Source of the DNA: Candidatus Omnitrophota bacterium | GTDB taxonomy: Bacteria; Omnitrophota; Gorgyraeia; Gygaellales; Profunditerraquicolaceae | DNA: 6,101 nucleotides | Assembly (NCBI GenBank): GCA_030018895.1 | Contig: JASEHM010000065.1 | Location: 1 to 6,101, forward strand | Direction of reading: 5' to 3' | Part shown: one piece after another, positions 1-4,659 of the stretch | How positions within the stretch are numbered: position 1 is the first letter of the stretch | Layout of the letters: every line of letters starts with the position of its first letter | Program-made: the position numbers and the translations under genes | Notes under the pieces: generated by a model | The model's input: the letters and a program-made list of their open reading frames with translations, nothing else | Told to the model about the DNA's origin: nothing | Database searches by the model: none

Positions 1-92
1 ATCATAATGCGGGTAAGTTTACCATCTACCTTGAAACATACTTGACCATGACAGATATTCGGATCAGACCCGATGTATTCTTGCCAGTTCAT
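1..92 (-). CDS. DUF433 family protein (antitoxin-like), N-terminal part, runs off window
   Basis: On the minus strand an ATG at 92-90 opens a frame that stays open to the window edge. It reads MNWQEYIGSDPNICHGQVCF followed by KVDGKLTRIM. The opening M-N-W-Q-E-Y-I-x-x-D-P and the later G-x-x-x-x-K...TRI pattern match the start of DUF433 proteins, small proteins of about 75-80 residues often annotated as antitoxin-like partners of PIN or DUF5615-type toxins. The start is well supported: AAGGAG lies 6 bases upstream and a promoter lies further upstream. In family members I remember, the lysine is followed directly by G-T-R-I. Here K is followed by V-D-G-K-L and then T-R-I, so about five residues look inserted or altered. 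Any toxin partner would lie to the left, outside the window. The family call rests on about 30 residues. Confidence 0.8.
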   Translation of the reverse strand, partial: MNWQEYIGSDPNICHGQVCFKVDGKLTRIM

Positions 93-98
93 ATTTAT

Positions 99-104
99 CT
101 CCTT
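99..104 (-). promoter_or_regulatory. Ribosome binding site of the DUF433 gene
   Basis: The minus strand reads AAGGAG here, followed by six bases (ATAAAT) and then the ATG at 92-90. This is a near-ideal Shine-Dalgarno site and fixes the start of the minus-strand gene. Confidence 0.85.
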
Positions 105-144
105 ATTTTTAATTCAAACATACTGTTTTCTATCACTTCACAAC

Positions 145-174
145 AATATATCACAGGTCTAATTAAACTGTCAA
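145..174 (-). promoter_or_regulatory. Probable sigma70-type promoter for the DUF433 gene
   Basis: On the minus strand TTGACA (174-169) is a perfect -35 box. After 18 bases comes TATATT (150-145), preceded by TGA, which makes it an extended -10 type. Transcription would start near position 138, giving a leader of about 45 bases before the ATG. No operator-like inverted repeat is obvious in the leader. The call is by consensus only. Confidence 0.65.
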
Positions 175-189
175 GCATTAGTTTAAAAC

Positions 190-209
190 GTGCGGCCTCG
201 GCAGTGGAG
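190..209 (+). repeat. 20-base repeat coding 'ASAVE', copy 1
   Basis: This matches 1080-1099 at 16 of 20 bases. In the frame of the large regulator both copies read A-S-A-V-E. Copy 2 lies just after the CYTH domain. Keeping the same reading frame in both copies suggests that the repeat was once, or still is, translated. Confidence 0.45.
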
Positions 210-233
210 AAAGATAAAATTCATGATAGTTCA

Positions 234-313
234 TTGTCATTGTCCGGCTTGACCGGACAATCCAGATACCAAAGAGCATTTCTGGATTCCCCGAACAAGT
301 CGGGGAATGACAA
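234..313. repeat. Palindromic MITE/REP-like element with terminal inverted repeats
   Basis: The ends ttgtcatt (234-241) and aatgacaa (306-313) are perfect inverted repeats. Inside are two hairpins: ttgtccgg/ccggacaa (240-247 with 253-260) and attccccga/tcggggaat (286-294 with 300-308). This bipartite form with a TTGTCATT-type end is common among dispersed elements of many environmental bacteria. There is no transposase gene in the window, so it would have to be mobilised in trans. Confidence 0.75.
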
Positions 314-335
314 ACTATCAAGAATTTATGTAATC

Positions 336-378
336 GGGAAACTGTTTCCGAGCCAATTGGGACAGTGGGACACAGTCT
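336..378 (+). repeat. REP-like element, 'gggaaactgtttcc' family, copy 1
   Basis: It starts with the palindrome ggaaac-t-gtttcc and continues with gggacagtggga and gacacagtct. The first 35 bases recur at 3392-3426 with only a few differences. The 10-mer gacacagtct at 369-378 recurs exactly at 633-642. Repeats with gggaca...tgtccc motifs often accompany REP-associated tyrosine transposases (RAYTs), but none is seen here. Confidence 0.65.
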
Positions 379-490
379 CCAATTCCCCTTTGTTTGCAAG
401 GATGGAGGTGGTTAGCGAGGGAAAAGTTGTAGCAGTAAAGAATGTTTTCTCTTTACCGTTTAATCAGTCAGCAATCTTCGCCTTGGCGAA

Positions 491-536
491 CAGGCTGTGT
501 CATAATGACAAAAACACCGTCATTGTGAGTCCTGCA
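491..536 (+). repeat. 46-base direct repeat, left copy
   Basis: It matches 6048-6093 at 43 of 46 bases in the same orientation. Similarity stops abruptly after position 536. The two copies bracket a 5.5-kb block carrying all the complete genes in the window. Confidence 0.85.
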
Positions 537-639
537 CCGTATGGTGCAGGACGAAGCAATCTCTATCACCGTCGGAGATTGCTTCGTCGCTTACTTCGTT
601 CGCTCCTCGCAATGACGAAAAACACGAATTGCGACACAG
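495..639. repeat. Compound palindromic element with nested inverted repeats
   Basis: Outer arms ctgtgtc (495-501) and gacacag (633-639) are perfect inverted repeats. Next come cgtcattgtgag (518-529) and ctcgcaatgacg (606-617), matching at 11 of 12 positions. Nested inside are tcctgcacc/ggtgcagga (530-538 with 543-551) and a 13-bp stem acgaagcaatctc/gagattgcttcgt (551-563 with 575-587). The cgtcattgcgag...gaagcaatc motif is a widespread dispersed-repeat type. Part of this element recurs at 6048-6093. Confidence 0.8.
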
Positions 640-716
640 TCTGGAAGGGGAGGAGGGGGAATTCATCTATAACTTCTTCTCGCGTAAGCAGTTCCATAAA
701 GTGTCTTGGTAATTTT

Positions 717-3389
717 GTGGAAACAGGTGAGATAGTAAGAATAAGAAAAGAAAATGGCAGATATACTTTGACCTATAAAGGCCTCTTTATGCCATCAGAT
801 ATGAGAATAAAACCCAGTCTTCAAATATCTTTAGATAAGGAGTGTATTTCTTTATTTAAGGAGGAATATCAACAACTAAACTGCATACGCAAAGAGAGAG
901 AAATCTATAAATTAGGAAGTCTTATCATTAATTTAGATAGGGTTGAAACCTTAGGTAATTTTATTGAGATTTCCGCACAAGATGTTCAAGATGAAGAAAA
1001 GATAAAAACATTATTTCGTGATTTAGAAATATCGCAAGATAGGATCATTAAAAAATGTTATTTTGATTTAAAACTATCTGTCGCCTCAGCGGTGGAGAAT
1101 TTAGTTGCAACTTCTTCTTCCGTAAGGGGTTGCGAAGAAACGACACTATTAAATCCATTAAATCTTTTTATTGGAATGGATACGTTAAAAAAGGAATTGA
1201 TAAGCTGTTTCACAAAAGAAAATTCTTTATTTGTAAAAATATTGTCATGGATTTTAGATGCATTAGATAAAAAGGACAATGGTAATGAAATTATAGAAAA
1301 TGAACCATCTTTTTTTAGTTCACAACAGAAGAATAAAATAAAACGAGAGATTCTTGCTTTGATGGATAATAAGAATTGTGAAAAGAATTTTTCTGCGGAG
1401 CTAATTTTTCTAATTGTAGACTTGATTAAGAATATGACCGTTTCTATAAAAAAGAAAGAAACAAATGAATTAGGGAGCAATCAACTTTCTCCGGAGTTTC
1501 AAGAAAAGGTTTTTGTTTTGAATAGTGAGATTGAGAAAAAAGAGCAACAGTGGCGAGAGGCAATAGAGAAGATAATGGAACAAAATAATAGCTTAGTAAA
1601 ATCCATCGCTAAGAAATTTATTGGGGCTTTATCTCTTGGAGAGTTGGAGCAAACAGGGTTGATTGGGTTAGCTAAGGCCATAGTGAGATACGACAATAAA
1701 ACAGGCGCATCCTTTTCTGTCTATGCTAATTGGTGGATTGAGGCGTTAATACGAGATGTTATAAAAAAAGAGAAAAGCACTATTTGGATTCCCAAGTATA
1801 TGCAACGGGAGCGCGCAAAGCTTAAGAGCACAGAGCAAGAATTAATCCAGAAGCTTCAAAAAGATCCGACAATTGGCGAACTTGCTTTAGCCTTAGAGTG
1901 GCCAGTTGAGAAAGTAAAAAAAATTTTAAATGTTTCTTTGATACAAACAGTTTCTTTATCTGCACCCGTGAACGGAGAAGAAGCTTTTCTTGGCGACTTT
2001 ATAAGGGATCCACATGCAGATGATTTGGAAGAATTAATTATGGAAGAATTAGATATTGAAAAGAATAGAGAGCTCCTTAAGAAGGCTTTGCGTCAACTTC
2101 CTCTTATCCAGAGGCTGGTTGTATGTTTGCGTAATGGCTTGCCTTTTACCAGAGAAGTGTTTAACAATGAAGAAATTGAGGGACTTAAACTGTTTATTGA
2201 GCCTCGTTTTAGTAATAGGAACAAATTCTCCAGTGGTTTAGTTGATGGTGACAAAGGAAATTTTTCTATTGATTCTGCAGGGTTTGATAAGGGGAAAAAA
2301 GCACTAGAGGAGGCTATTACTATTACGGTTCCCTTAACTTTGCAAGAGATTGGGAATTTGCTTGGATGTAGCAGGCAACGCATATATCAACACGAAAGAA
2401 AGGCGGTAGAGTTGTTAAAAAAAATAATAAAAACAGGCAAAACCTTGATTAATATTAAAACTGATGTTCCCATTACAAATGCAAAGTTTAATATAATTGA
2501 GCCTACGAAGATCTCTGATGCAATCAAAACTTTAATGGAAAAAAAAGCAATTATTACTCCAGATATGATTGCTGAGTTGTCACAGATTTCTGTTTATAAA
2601 GTTAAGAAATATATTAAAAATAACTCTTCTTATGAGATGCAAGAATTGATAAAGCAGTACGATGTTCATAATCAGATTCTTTGGGCGATAAAAAGGTTAG
2701 GGGGGATTCTCAAAGCGGAACAAAAACCAATTAAAGTAGAGATGCTTGTTCAAGAATTAACACCTCTTTTTTTAATAGAAATAGAAAAAGGAATAGGTGA
2801 AATAAAAGAACGTATAAAAAAATATCCTGAGGCGGGAAAAGAAATACTAAAACATGTAGGATATGCGCCAATATTAACTGGTATTACAATATTTAATGAA
2901 ATTGAACTTATTGAGCAGCTTCCTGGTAAAATCGAAACTTTAATGGGAAGAAAAGAATTTATTAGTCGAGATATGATTGCTAAGTCGTTAAACCTTACTT
3001 CTCCGACACTTAAGAAATATATTAAAAATAACCTTTTTGATAAGGAAAAGATGCAAGATTTGATGACGAGGGTAAGTGTTTATAATCAGATTCTTCGGGC
3101 GATAAACATGCTAAAGAGGGTACCCGAAGAGAAAAAAAAACTAAATATAATAATAAAACTTGAACAAAACACGCTATCTTATTCTTTAGAAGATATACAA
3201 GAAGCAATAAGTGAAATACAAGAATATGTGAAAAATTTCTGGGTGAAAAAACTAATGCTAAAATATATGCAAAAGGCGGTAGATTTATTAACTATTGAGC
3301 TTCGCCTTAATAATAAAAATGAACTCTCCAGTGTTTCCGTTGATAATGGCAAAGGAAATTCTCCTATTAAAAGTAAAAGGGAAACGTAA
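717..3389 (+). CDS. Sigma70-family factor with truncated CYTH domain and tandem C-terminal HTH domains
   Basis: Residues are counted from position 42, where the open frame begins. In order: CYTH remnant (about 228-343), helical linker (about 375-500), sigma region 2 (about 510-587, with YANWWIEALIRDVIKK), region 3 (588-660, ending FLGDFIRD), region 4 (677-796, with LTLQEIGNLLGCSRQRIYQH), then two related HTH-containing domains (823-936 and 959-1073). The sigma core aligns throughout with RpoD-type factors, but I cannot recognise region 1. Region 4 carries about 58 extra residues between its halves. A role in promoter recognition by RNA polymerase in the cytoplasm follows from the family. A ligand-sensing role for the CYTH part is inference. 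The true start is uncertain: GTG 717 is the last in-frame start that keeps the whole visible CYTH homology, but it has no good ribosome binding site. ATG 402, ATG 612 and ATG 789 are alternatives. No promoter was found. Confidence 0.85.
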   Translation: METGEIVRIRKENGRYTLTYKGLFMPSDMRIKPSLQISLDKECISLFKEEYQQLNCIRKEREIYKLGSLIINLDRVETLGNFIEISAQDVQDEEKIKTLFRDLEISQDRIIKKCYFDLKLSVASAVENLVATSSSVRGCEETTLLNPLNLFIGMDTLKKELISCFTKENSLFVKILSWILDALDKKDNGNEIIENEPSFFSSQQKNKIKREILALMDNKNCEKNFSAELIFLIVDLIKNMTVSIKKKETNELGSNQLSPEFQEKVFVLNSEIEKKEQQWREAIEKIMEQNNSLVKSIAKKFIGALSLGELEQTGLIGLAKAIVRYDNKTGASFSVYANWWIEALIRDVIKKEKSTIWIPKYMQRERAKLKSTEQELIQKLQKDPTIGELALALEWPVEKVKKILNVSLIQTVSLSAPVNGEEAFLGDFIRDPHADDLEELIMEELDIEKNRELLKKALRQLPLIQRLVVCLRNGLPFTREVFNNEEIEGLKLFIEPRFSNRNKFSSGLVDGDKGNFSIDSAGFDKGKKALEEAITITVPLTLQEIGNLLGCSRQRIYQHERKAVELLKKIIKTGKTLINIKTDVPITNAKFNIIEPTKISDAIKTLMEKKAIITPDMIAELSQISVYKVKKYIKNNSSYEMQELIKQYDVHNQILWAIKRLGGILKAEQKPIKVEMLVQELTPLFLIEIEKGIGEIKERIKKYPEAGKEILKHVGYAPILTGITIFNEIELIEQLPGKIETLMGRKEFISRDMIAKSLNLTSPTLKKYIKNNLFDKEKMQDLMTRVSVYNQILRAINMLKRVPEEKKKLNIIIKLEQNTLSYSLEDIQEAISEIQEYVKNFWVKKLMLKYMQKAVDLLTIELRLNNKNELSSVSVDNGKGNSPIKSKRET
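723..1068 (+). other. CYTH domain remnant (CyaB/ThTPase-like), lacking its first third
   Basis: Residues 230-247 of the open frame carry VRIRKENGRYTLTYKG, followed by KEREIYKLG (284-292), I-N-L-D-R-V-E (296-302) and L-G-N-F-I-E-I (304-310). Their order and spacing fit CYTH triphosphate-tunnel domains such as class IV adenylyl cyclases and thiamine triphosphatases. The defining N-terminal ExExK metal/phosphate motif and about 50-60 residues before R233 are absent and replaced by repeat-derived sequence. The late E-x-E pair reads E309-I-S311. Catalysis therefore looks unlikely. It could be a ligand-binding leftover or a pseudo-domain. Confidence 0.75.
1080..1099 (+). repeat. 20-base repeat coding 'ASAVE', copy 2
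   Basis: This pairs with 190-209 (16 of 20 bases, same reading frame). It sits exactly at the junction between the CYTH domain and the linker. Confidence 0.45.
1109..1126 (+). repeat. 18-base repeat coding 'TSS', copy 2 (copy 1 at 671-688)
   Basis: The sequence aacttcttct-t-ccgtaag matches 671-688 (aacttcttct-c-gcgtaag) at 16 of 18 bases. Copy 1 lies just before the CYTH domain and copy 2 just after it, both read in the same frame as T-S-S. Together with the ASAVE pair, this places related short repeats on both sides of the CYTH segment. Confidence 0.45.
2142..2333 (+). other. About 58-residue insertion inside sigma region 4
   Basis: In RpoD-type factors the region 4.1 motif (here ALRQLPLIQRLVVCLRNGL, residues 682-700) is followed after about six residues by the region 4.2 T-L-x-E-I-G motif. 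Here 64 residues (701-764) intervene. The extra part is rich in F, N, S, G and K and contains the 20-residue repeat at 725-744. Both flanks stay in frame and region 4.2 is intact, so this is an insertion and not a frameshift. Confidence 0.7.
2214..2273 (+). repeat. 60-base in-frame repeat, copy A (inside sigma region 4)
   Basis: It encodes a segment with S-S-x-x-V-D-G-D-K-G-N-F-S-I. By hand alignment it matches 3312-3371 at 45 of 60 bases without gaps, and both copies are read in the same frame (S-S, V-D, K-G-N and I shared). The unit looks like a mobile or duplicated linker. Confidence 0.75.
2508..2849 (+). repeat. C-terminal HTH-containing domain, copy 1
   Basis: Residues 823-936. It opens with I-K-T-L-M-E-K-K, continues with D-M-I-A-E-L-S-Q-I-S and a likely recognition helix K-V-K-K-Y-I-K-N-N (853-861), then M-Q-E-L, N-Q-I-L-W-A-I-K and a long charged helix. 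It aligns over its full length with copy 2 at 2916-3260. The 21 bases 2604-2624 and 3012-3032 are identical. I do not recognise the family by name. Confidence 0.75.
2916..3260 (+). repeat. C-terminal HTH-containing domain, copy 2
   Basis: Residues 959-1073, with I-E-T-L-M-G-R-K, D-M-I-A-K-S-L-N-L-T, likely recognition helix T-L-K-K-Y-I-K-N-N (989-997), M-Q-D-L and Y-N-Q-I-L-R-A-I-N. The first half is much better conserved between the copies than the helical second half, which fits an older tandem duplication with selection on the HTH. Confidence 0.75.
3312..3371 (+). repeat. 60-base in-frame repeat, copy B (C-terminus of regulator)
   Basis: It encodes E-L-S-S-V-S-V-D-N-G-K-G-N-S-P-I at residues 1091-1110, the counterpart of copy A at 2214-2273. 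It directly precedes a 13-base tandem duplication and a REP element, so the end of the gene is built from repeats. Confidence 0.75.
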
Positions 3390-3398
3390 AAGGGAAAC
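3373..3398 (+). repeat. 13-base exact tandem duplication carrying the stop codon
   Basis: The unit gtaaaagggaaac occurs twice without gap (3373-3385 and 3386-3398). The first copy is read as codons in the regulator's frame. Because the unit is not a multiple of three, the second copy supplies TAA at 3387-3389 and ends the protein. It also overlaps the start of the REP element at 3392. Confidence 0.85.
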
Positions 3399-3441
3399 TG
3401 TTTCCAGCGCAATCGGGACAGTGAGATGCAAGGGGAGGAAT
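3392..3441 (+). repeat. REP-like element, 'gggaaactgtttcc' family, copy 2
   Basis: It shares gggaaactgtttcc and then a close match to gagccaattgggacagtg with copy 1 at 336-378. It ends around tgcaaggggagga, which resembles 395-408. It lacks about 26 bases present in copy 1. It has a palindrome at its start but no T-run, so it is not a clear terminator. Confidence 0.65.
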
Positions 3442-3561
3442 GAGAAGAGAGTATTAGTACTAGAGGATAATGGAAAATAATGATAAAATATAAAATAATG
3501 GGTAATTGAGATTCTATTGAGTTACGCATAAGTAATACGCAATGCGAAAGGAAAAGAGATT

Positions 3562-4266
3562 ATGACAAATCTAAGACGGTATGTCCGGTGGCAGACTGAT
3601 TTTGAGGCAAAGGTGAAATTAGAGGGTGCATTGGATTTTGTTGGTTGCACAATTAAGGATCTGAATTTTCAGGGGGGTCAGATTATTACAGGCCTGTATT
3701 TTCCCAGAGACAGTTTTTTCAAATTGACGTTAGTTTTTCCTGATGAAACTGTCCTGAATGTAGAGGCTTGGGTTGCCTGGCAAAAAACCATTGACGAATA
3801 CTATGTTTATGGTGTATACTTCTTTAGAATAAAAGATGCGGATAAAGAAAAAATTTATTGTTTCTTGCGAAATAACTGCAGGCAGGAATTTACGAAAAGA
3901 TGGTGGGATACAGCATTTGAAGAAGAAGAGGGGAGGCCCATGGAGGATCGCAGGGTATTTCAAAGATTTGTAGTAAAACTTCCGGTTAATTTTTTGAATC
4001 TTGATAATTCAAAGGAAGGAACAGCCCTAACCCGCGATATCTGCGCCAAAGGCATAGGTATAATTACACAGGAAAACTTATCTGTGCGAATTCCTTTGGA
4101 GATTTGGATTGGATTAGGGGATAAAAAAGAACCTGTTTACGCGCGGGGCGAAGTAGCTTGGTCTAAGCCCTGCAGTCAAAAGGAATACGAAATAGGTATA
4201 AACTTAGAAAAGGCAGATTTAATGAATTTATCCCGCGTATTTTCGTACACCCATTCTGAGGGGTAA
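3562..4266 (+). CDS. Double PilZ-domain protein (probable cyclic-di-GMP receptor)
   Basis: This 234-residue protein has two PilZ-like domains. Domain 1 (about 1-115) shows R5-Y-V-R9 preceded by another R, then D33-L-N35-F-Q-G38, with N where the usual (D/N)xSxxG motif has S or A. Domain 2 (127-234) shows R131-V-F-Q-R135 and D159-I-C161-A-K-G164, with C in that place. Both have typical beta-strand patterns (VEAWVAWQ and ARGEVAWSK). PilZ domains bind cyclic-di-GMP through these arginines and the D/N-x-S motif, so domain 2 may bind and domain 1 may be degenerate. No signal peptide or membrane segment is seen, so it is likely cytoplasmic. ATG 3562 is preceded by AAAGGA at 3548-3552. A second PilZ gene and a lipoprotein gene follow closely on the same strand. 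Confidence 0.88.
   Translation: MTNLRRYVRWQTDFEAKVKLEGALDFVGCTIKDLNFQGGQIITGLYFPRDSFFKLTLVFPDETVLNVEAWVAWQKTIDEYYVYGVYFFRIKDADKEKIYCFLRNNCRQEFTKRWWDTAFEEEEGRPMEDRRVFQRFVVKLPVNFLNLDNSKEGTALTRDICAKGIGIITQENLSVRIPLEIWIGLGDKKEPVYARGEVAWSKPCSQKEYEIGINLEKADLMNLSRVFSYTHSEG
3931..3942 (+). promoter_or_regulatory. Possible internal start site between the two PilZ domains
   Basis: The sequence gggagg-ccc-ATG lies exactly at the boundary of domains 1 and 2. It would start a 108-residue single-PilZ protein opening M-E-D-R-R, the same five residues that open the next gene. The GGAGG-to-ATG spacing of three bases is short. It may be the relic of a start codon from before two genes fused, or a working internal start. 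Confidence 0.35.
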
Positions 4267-4283
4267 AGGAGATTGAGAGAGAG

Positions 4284-4298
4284 AAAAAAAAGGGGGGG
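4284..4298 (+). promoter_or_regulatory. A8G7 homopolymer tract forming the ribosome binding site of the second PilZ gene
   Basis: Eight A (4284-4291) are followed by seven G (4292-4298), then TAAA and ATG at 4303. The G-run is the only Shine-Dalgarno-like sequence for this gene. Such tracts are prone to length changes, which here would alter binding-site strength and not the reading frame. This tract decides the choice of ATG 4303 over TTG 4273. Confidence 0.6.
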
Positions 4299-4302
4299 TA
4301 AA

Positions 4303-4659
4303 ATGGAGGACCGTAGAATATTTGCCCGGATAGACGCAAAGTTAGAGATGAGATTTTTAGATTCTTTTAGCGGCAGGCAAGGCAAGGCGCAAACAACTAA
4401 TATTAGCGCTGATGGCTTTGGCCTGGTAACTACTGAGAAATTACCTAAAAATATCTCTTTAGAAGTGTGGTTAGATATCCCTGACCAACATGAGCCGTTT
4501 TATAGCCGCGCAGAAGTGGTTTGGTTGAGGCCATCATCTCATGCTGGAAATTATCGCGCAGGCTTGCGCTTAGAAAAAGCAGAACTTATGGGCATGGCCA
4601 GGGTATTGTGGCTTAAGAAAAAAACTAAGGAGAAGGATAATGCAAAGGCTGCCAGTTAG
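4303..4659 (+). CDS. PilZ-domain protein (probable cyclic-di-GMP receptor)
   Basis: This 118-residue protein is a single PilZ domain with canonical motifs: R5-I-F-A-R9 and N33-I-S35-A-D-G38, followed by beta strands L-E-V-W-L-D and A-E-V-V-W-L. It should bind cyclic-di-GMP in the cytoplasm. It closely resembles domain 2 of the upstream protein (M-E-D-R-R-x-F-x-R start; A-x-G-x-x-x-x-T-x-E motif; L-E-K-A-x-L near the end), so the two probably arose by duplication. The frame is open from TTG 4273, but the added residues (RERKKRGGK) come from the purine tract, so ATG 4303 is the better start. The gap from the upstream gene is 36 bases, and the 3' end overlaps the lipoprotein gene by 20 bases, indicating one operon and probably translational coupling. 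The tail (KKKTKEK) is lysine-rich. Confidence 0.9.
   Translation: MEDRRIFARIDAKLEMRFLDSFSGRQGKAQTTNISADGFGLVTTEKLPKNISLEVWLDIPDQHEPFYSRAEVVWLRPSSHAGNYRAGLRLEKAELMGMARVLWLKKKTKEKDNAKAAS
4627..4632 (+). promoter_or_regulatory. Ribosome binding site of the solute-binding lipoprotein gene
   Basis: AAGGAG lies seven bases before ATG 4640, inside the end of the PilZ gene. This fixes the lipoprotein start and the 20-base overlap. Confidence 0.8.

Larger units (their letters stand above)
175..716. other. Repeat-dense stretch without a convincing gene
   Basis: This stretch holds at least three dispersed palindromic elements (234-313, 336-378, 495-639) and small hairpins: 435-456 (7-bp arms gtaaaga/tctttac) and 477-490 (ttcgcc-tt-ggcgaa). 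One plus-strand frame is open from position 42 through to the regulator that ends at 3389. Its translation here is low-complexity and shows no domain, and none of its possible starts (TTG 42, ATG 402, ATG 612) has a usable ribosome binding site. I see no promoter for the downstream gene. The frame also runs antisense over the DUF433 gene, so its first part cannot all be coding. Confidence 0.7.

Noticed and set aside
178..399. Minus-strand 73-codon frame
   Set aside because: It is made almost entirely of palindromic repeat sequence, and has no ribosome binding site or recognisable protein.
42..716. Start of the large regulator at TTG 42
   Set aside because: It overlaps, antisense, a well-supported DUF433 gene start and its promoter, has no ribosome binding site, and its first 225 residues are translated repeats without a domain.
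1058..1480. Minus-strand 140-codon frame
   Set aside because: It is antisense to the regulator's linker. Its F/S/I-rich translation is what AT-rich coding DNA gives on the opposite strand.
2093..2383. Minus-strand 96-codon frame
   Set aside because: It is antisense to sigma region 4, which is clearly coding on the plus strand.
3179..3529. Minus-strand 116-codon frame
   Set aside because: It is antisense to the HTH tail and the REP element, with low-complexity S/F/L composition and no ribosome binding site or domain.
3506..3534. Promoter for the PilZ operon (TTGAGA, 17 bases, TAAGTA)
   Set aside because: The -35 box is fair but the -10 box is poor. The AT-rich context makes chance matches likely.
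4273..4302. Upstream TTG start for the second PilZ protein
   Set aside because: The added residues come from a purine tract, whereas ATG 4303 has a G-rich ribosome binding site and begins M-E-D-R-R like the paralogous domain.
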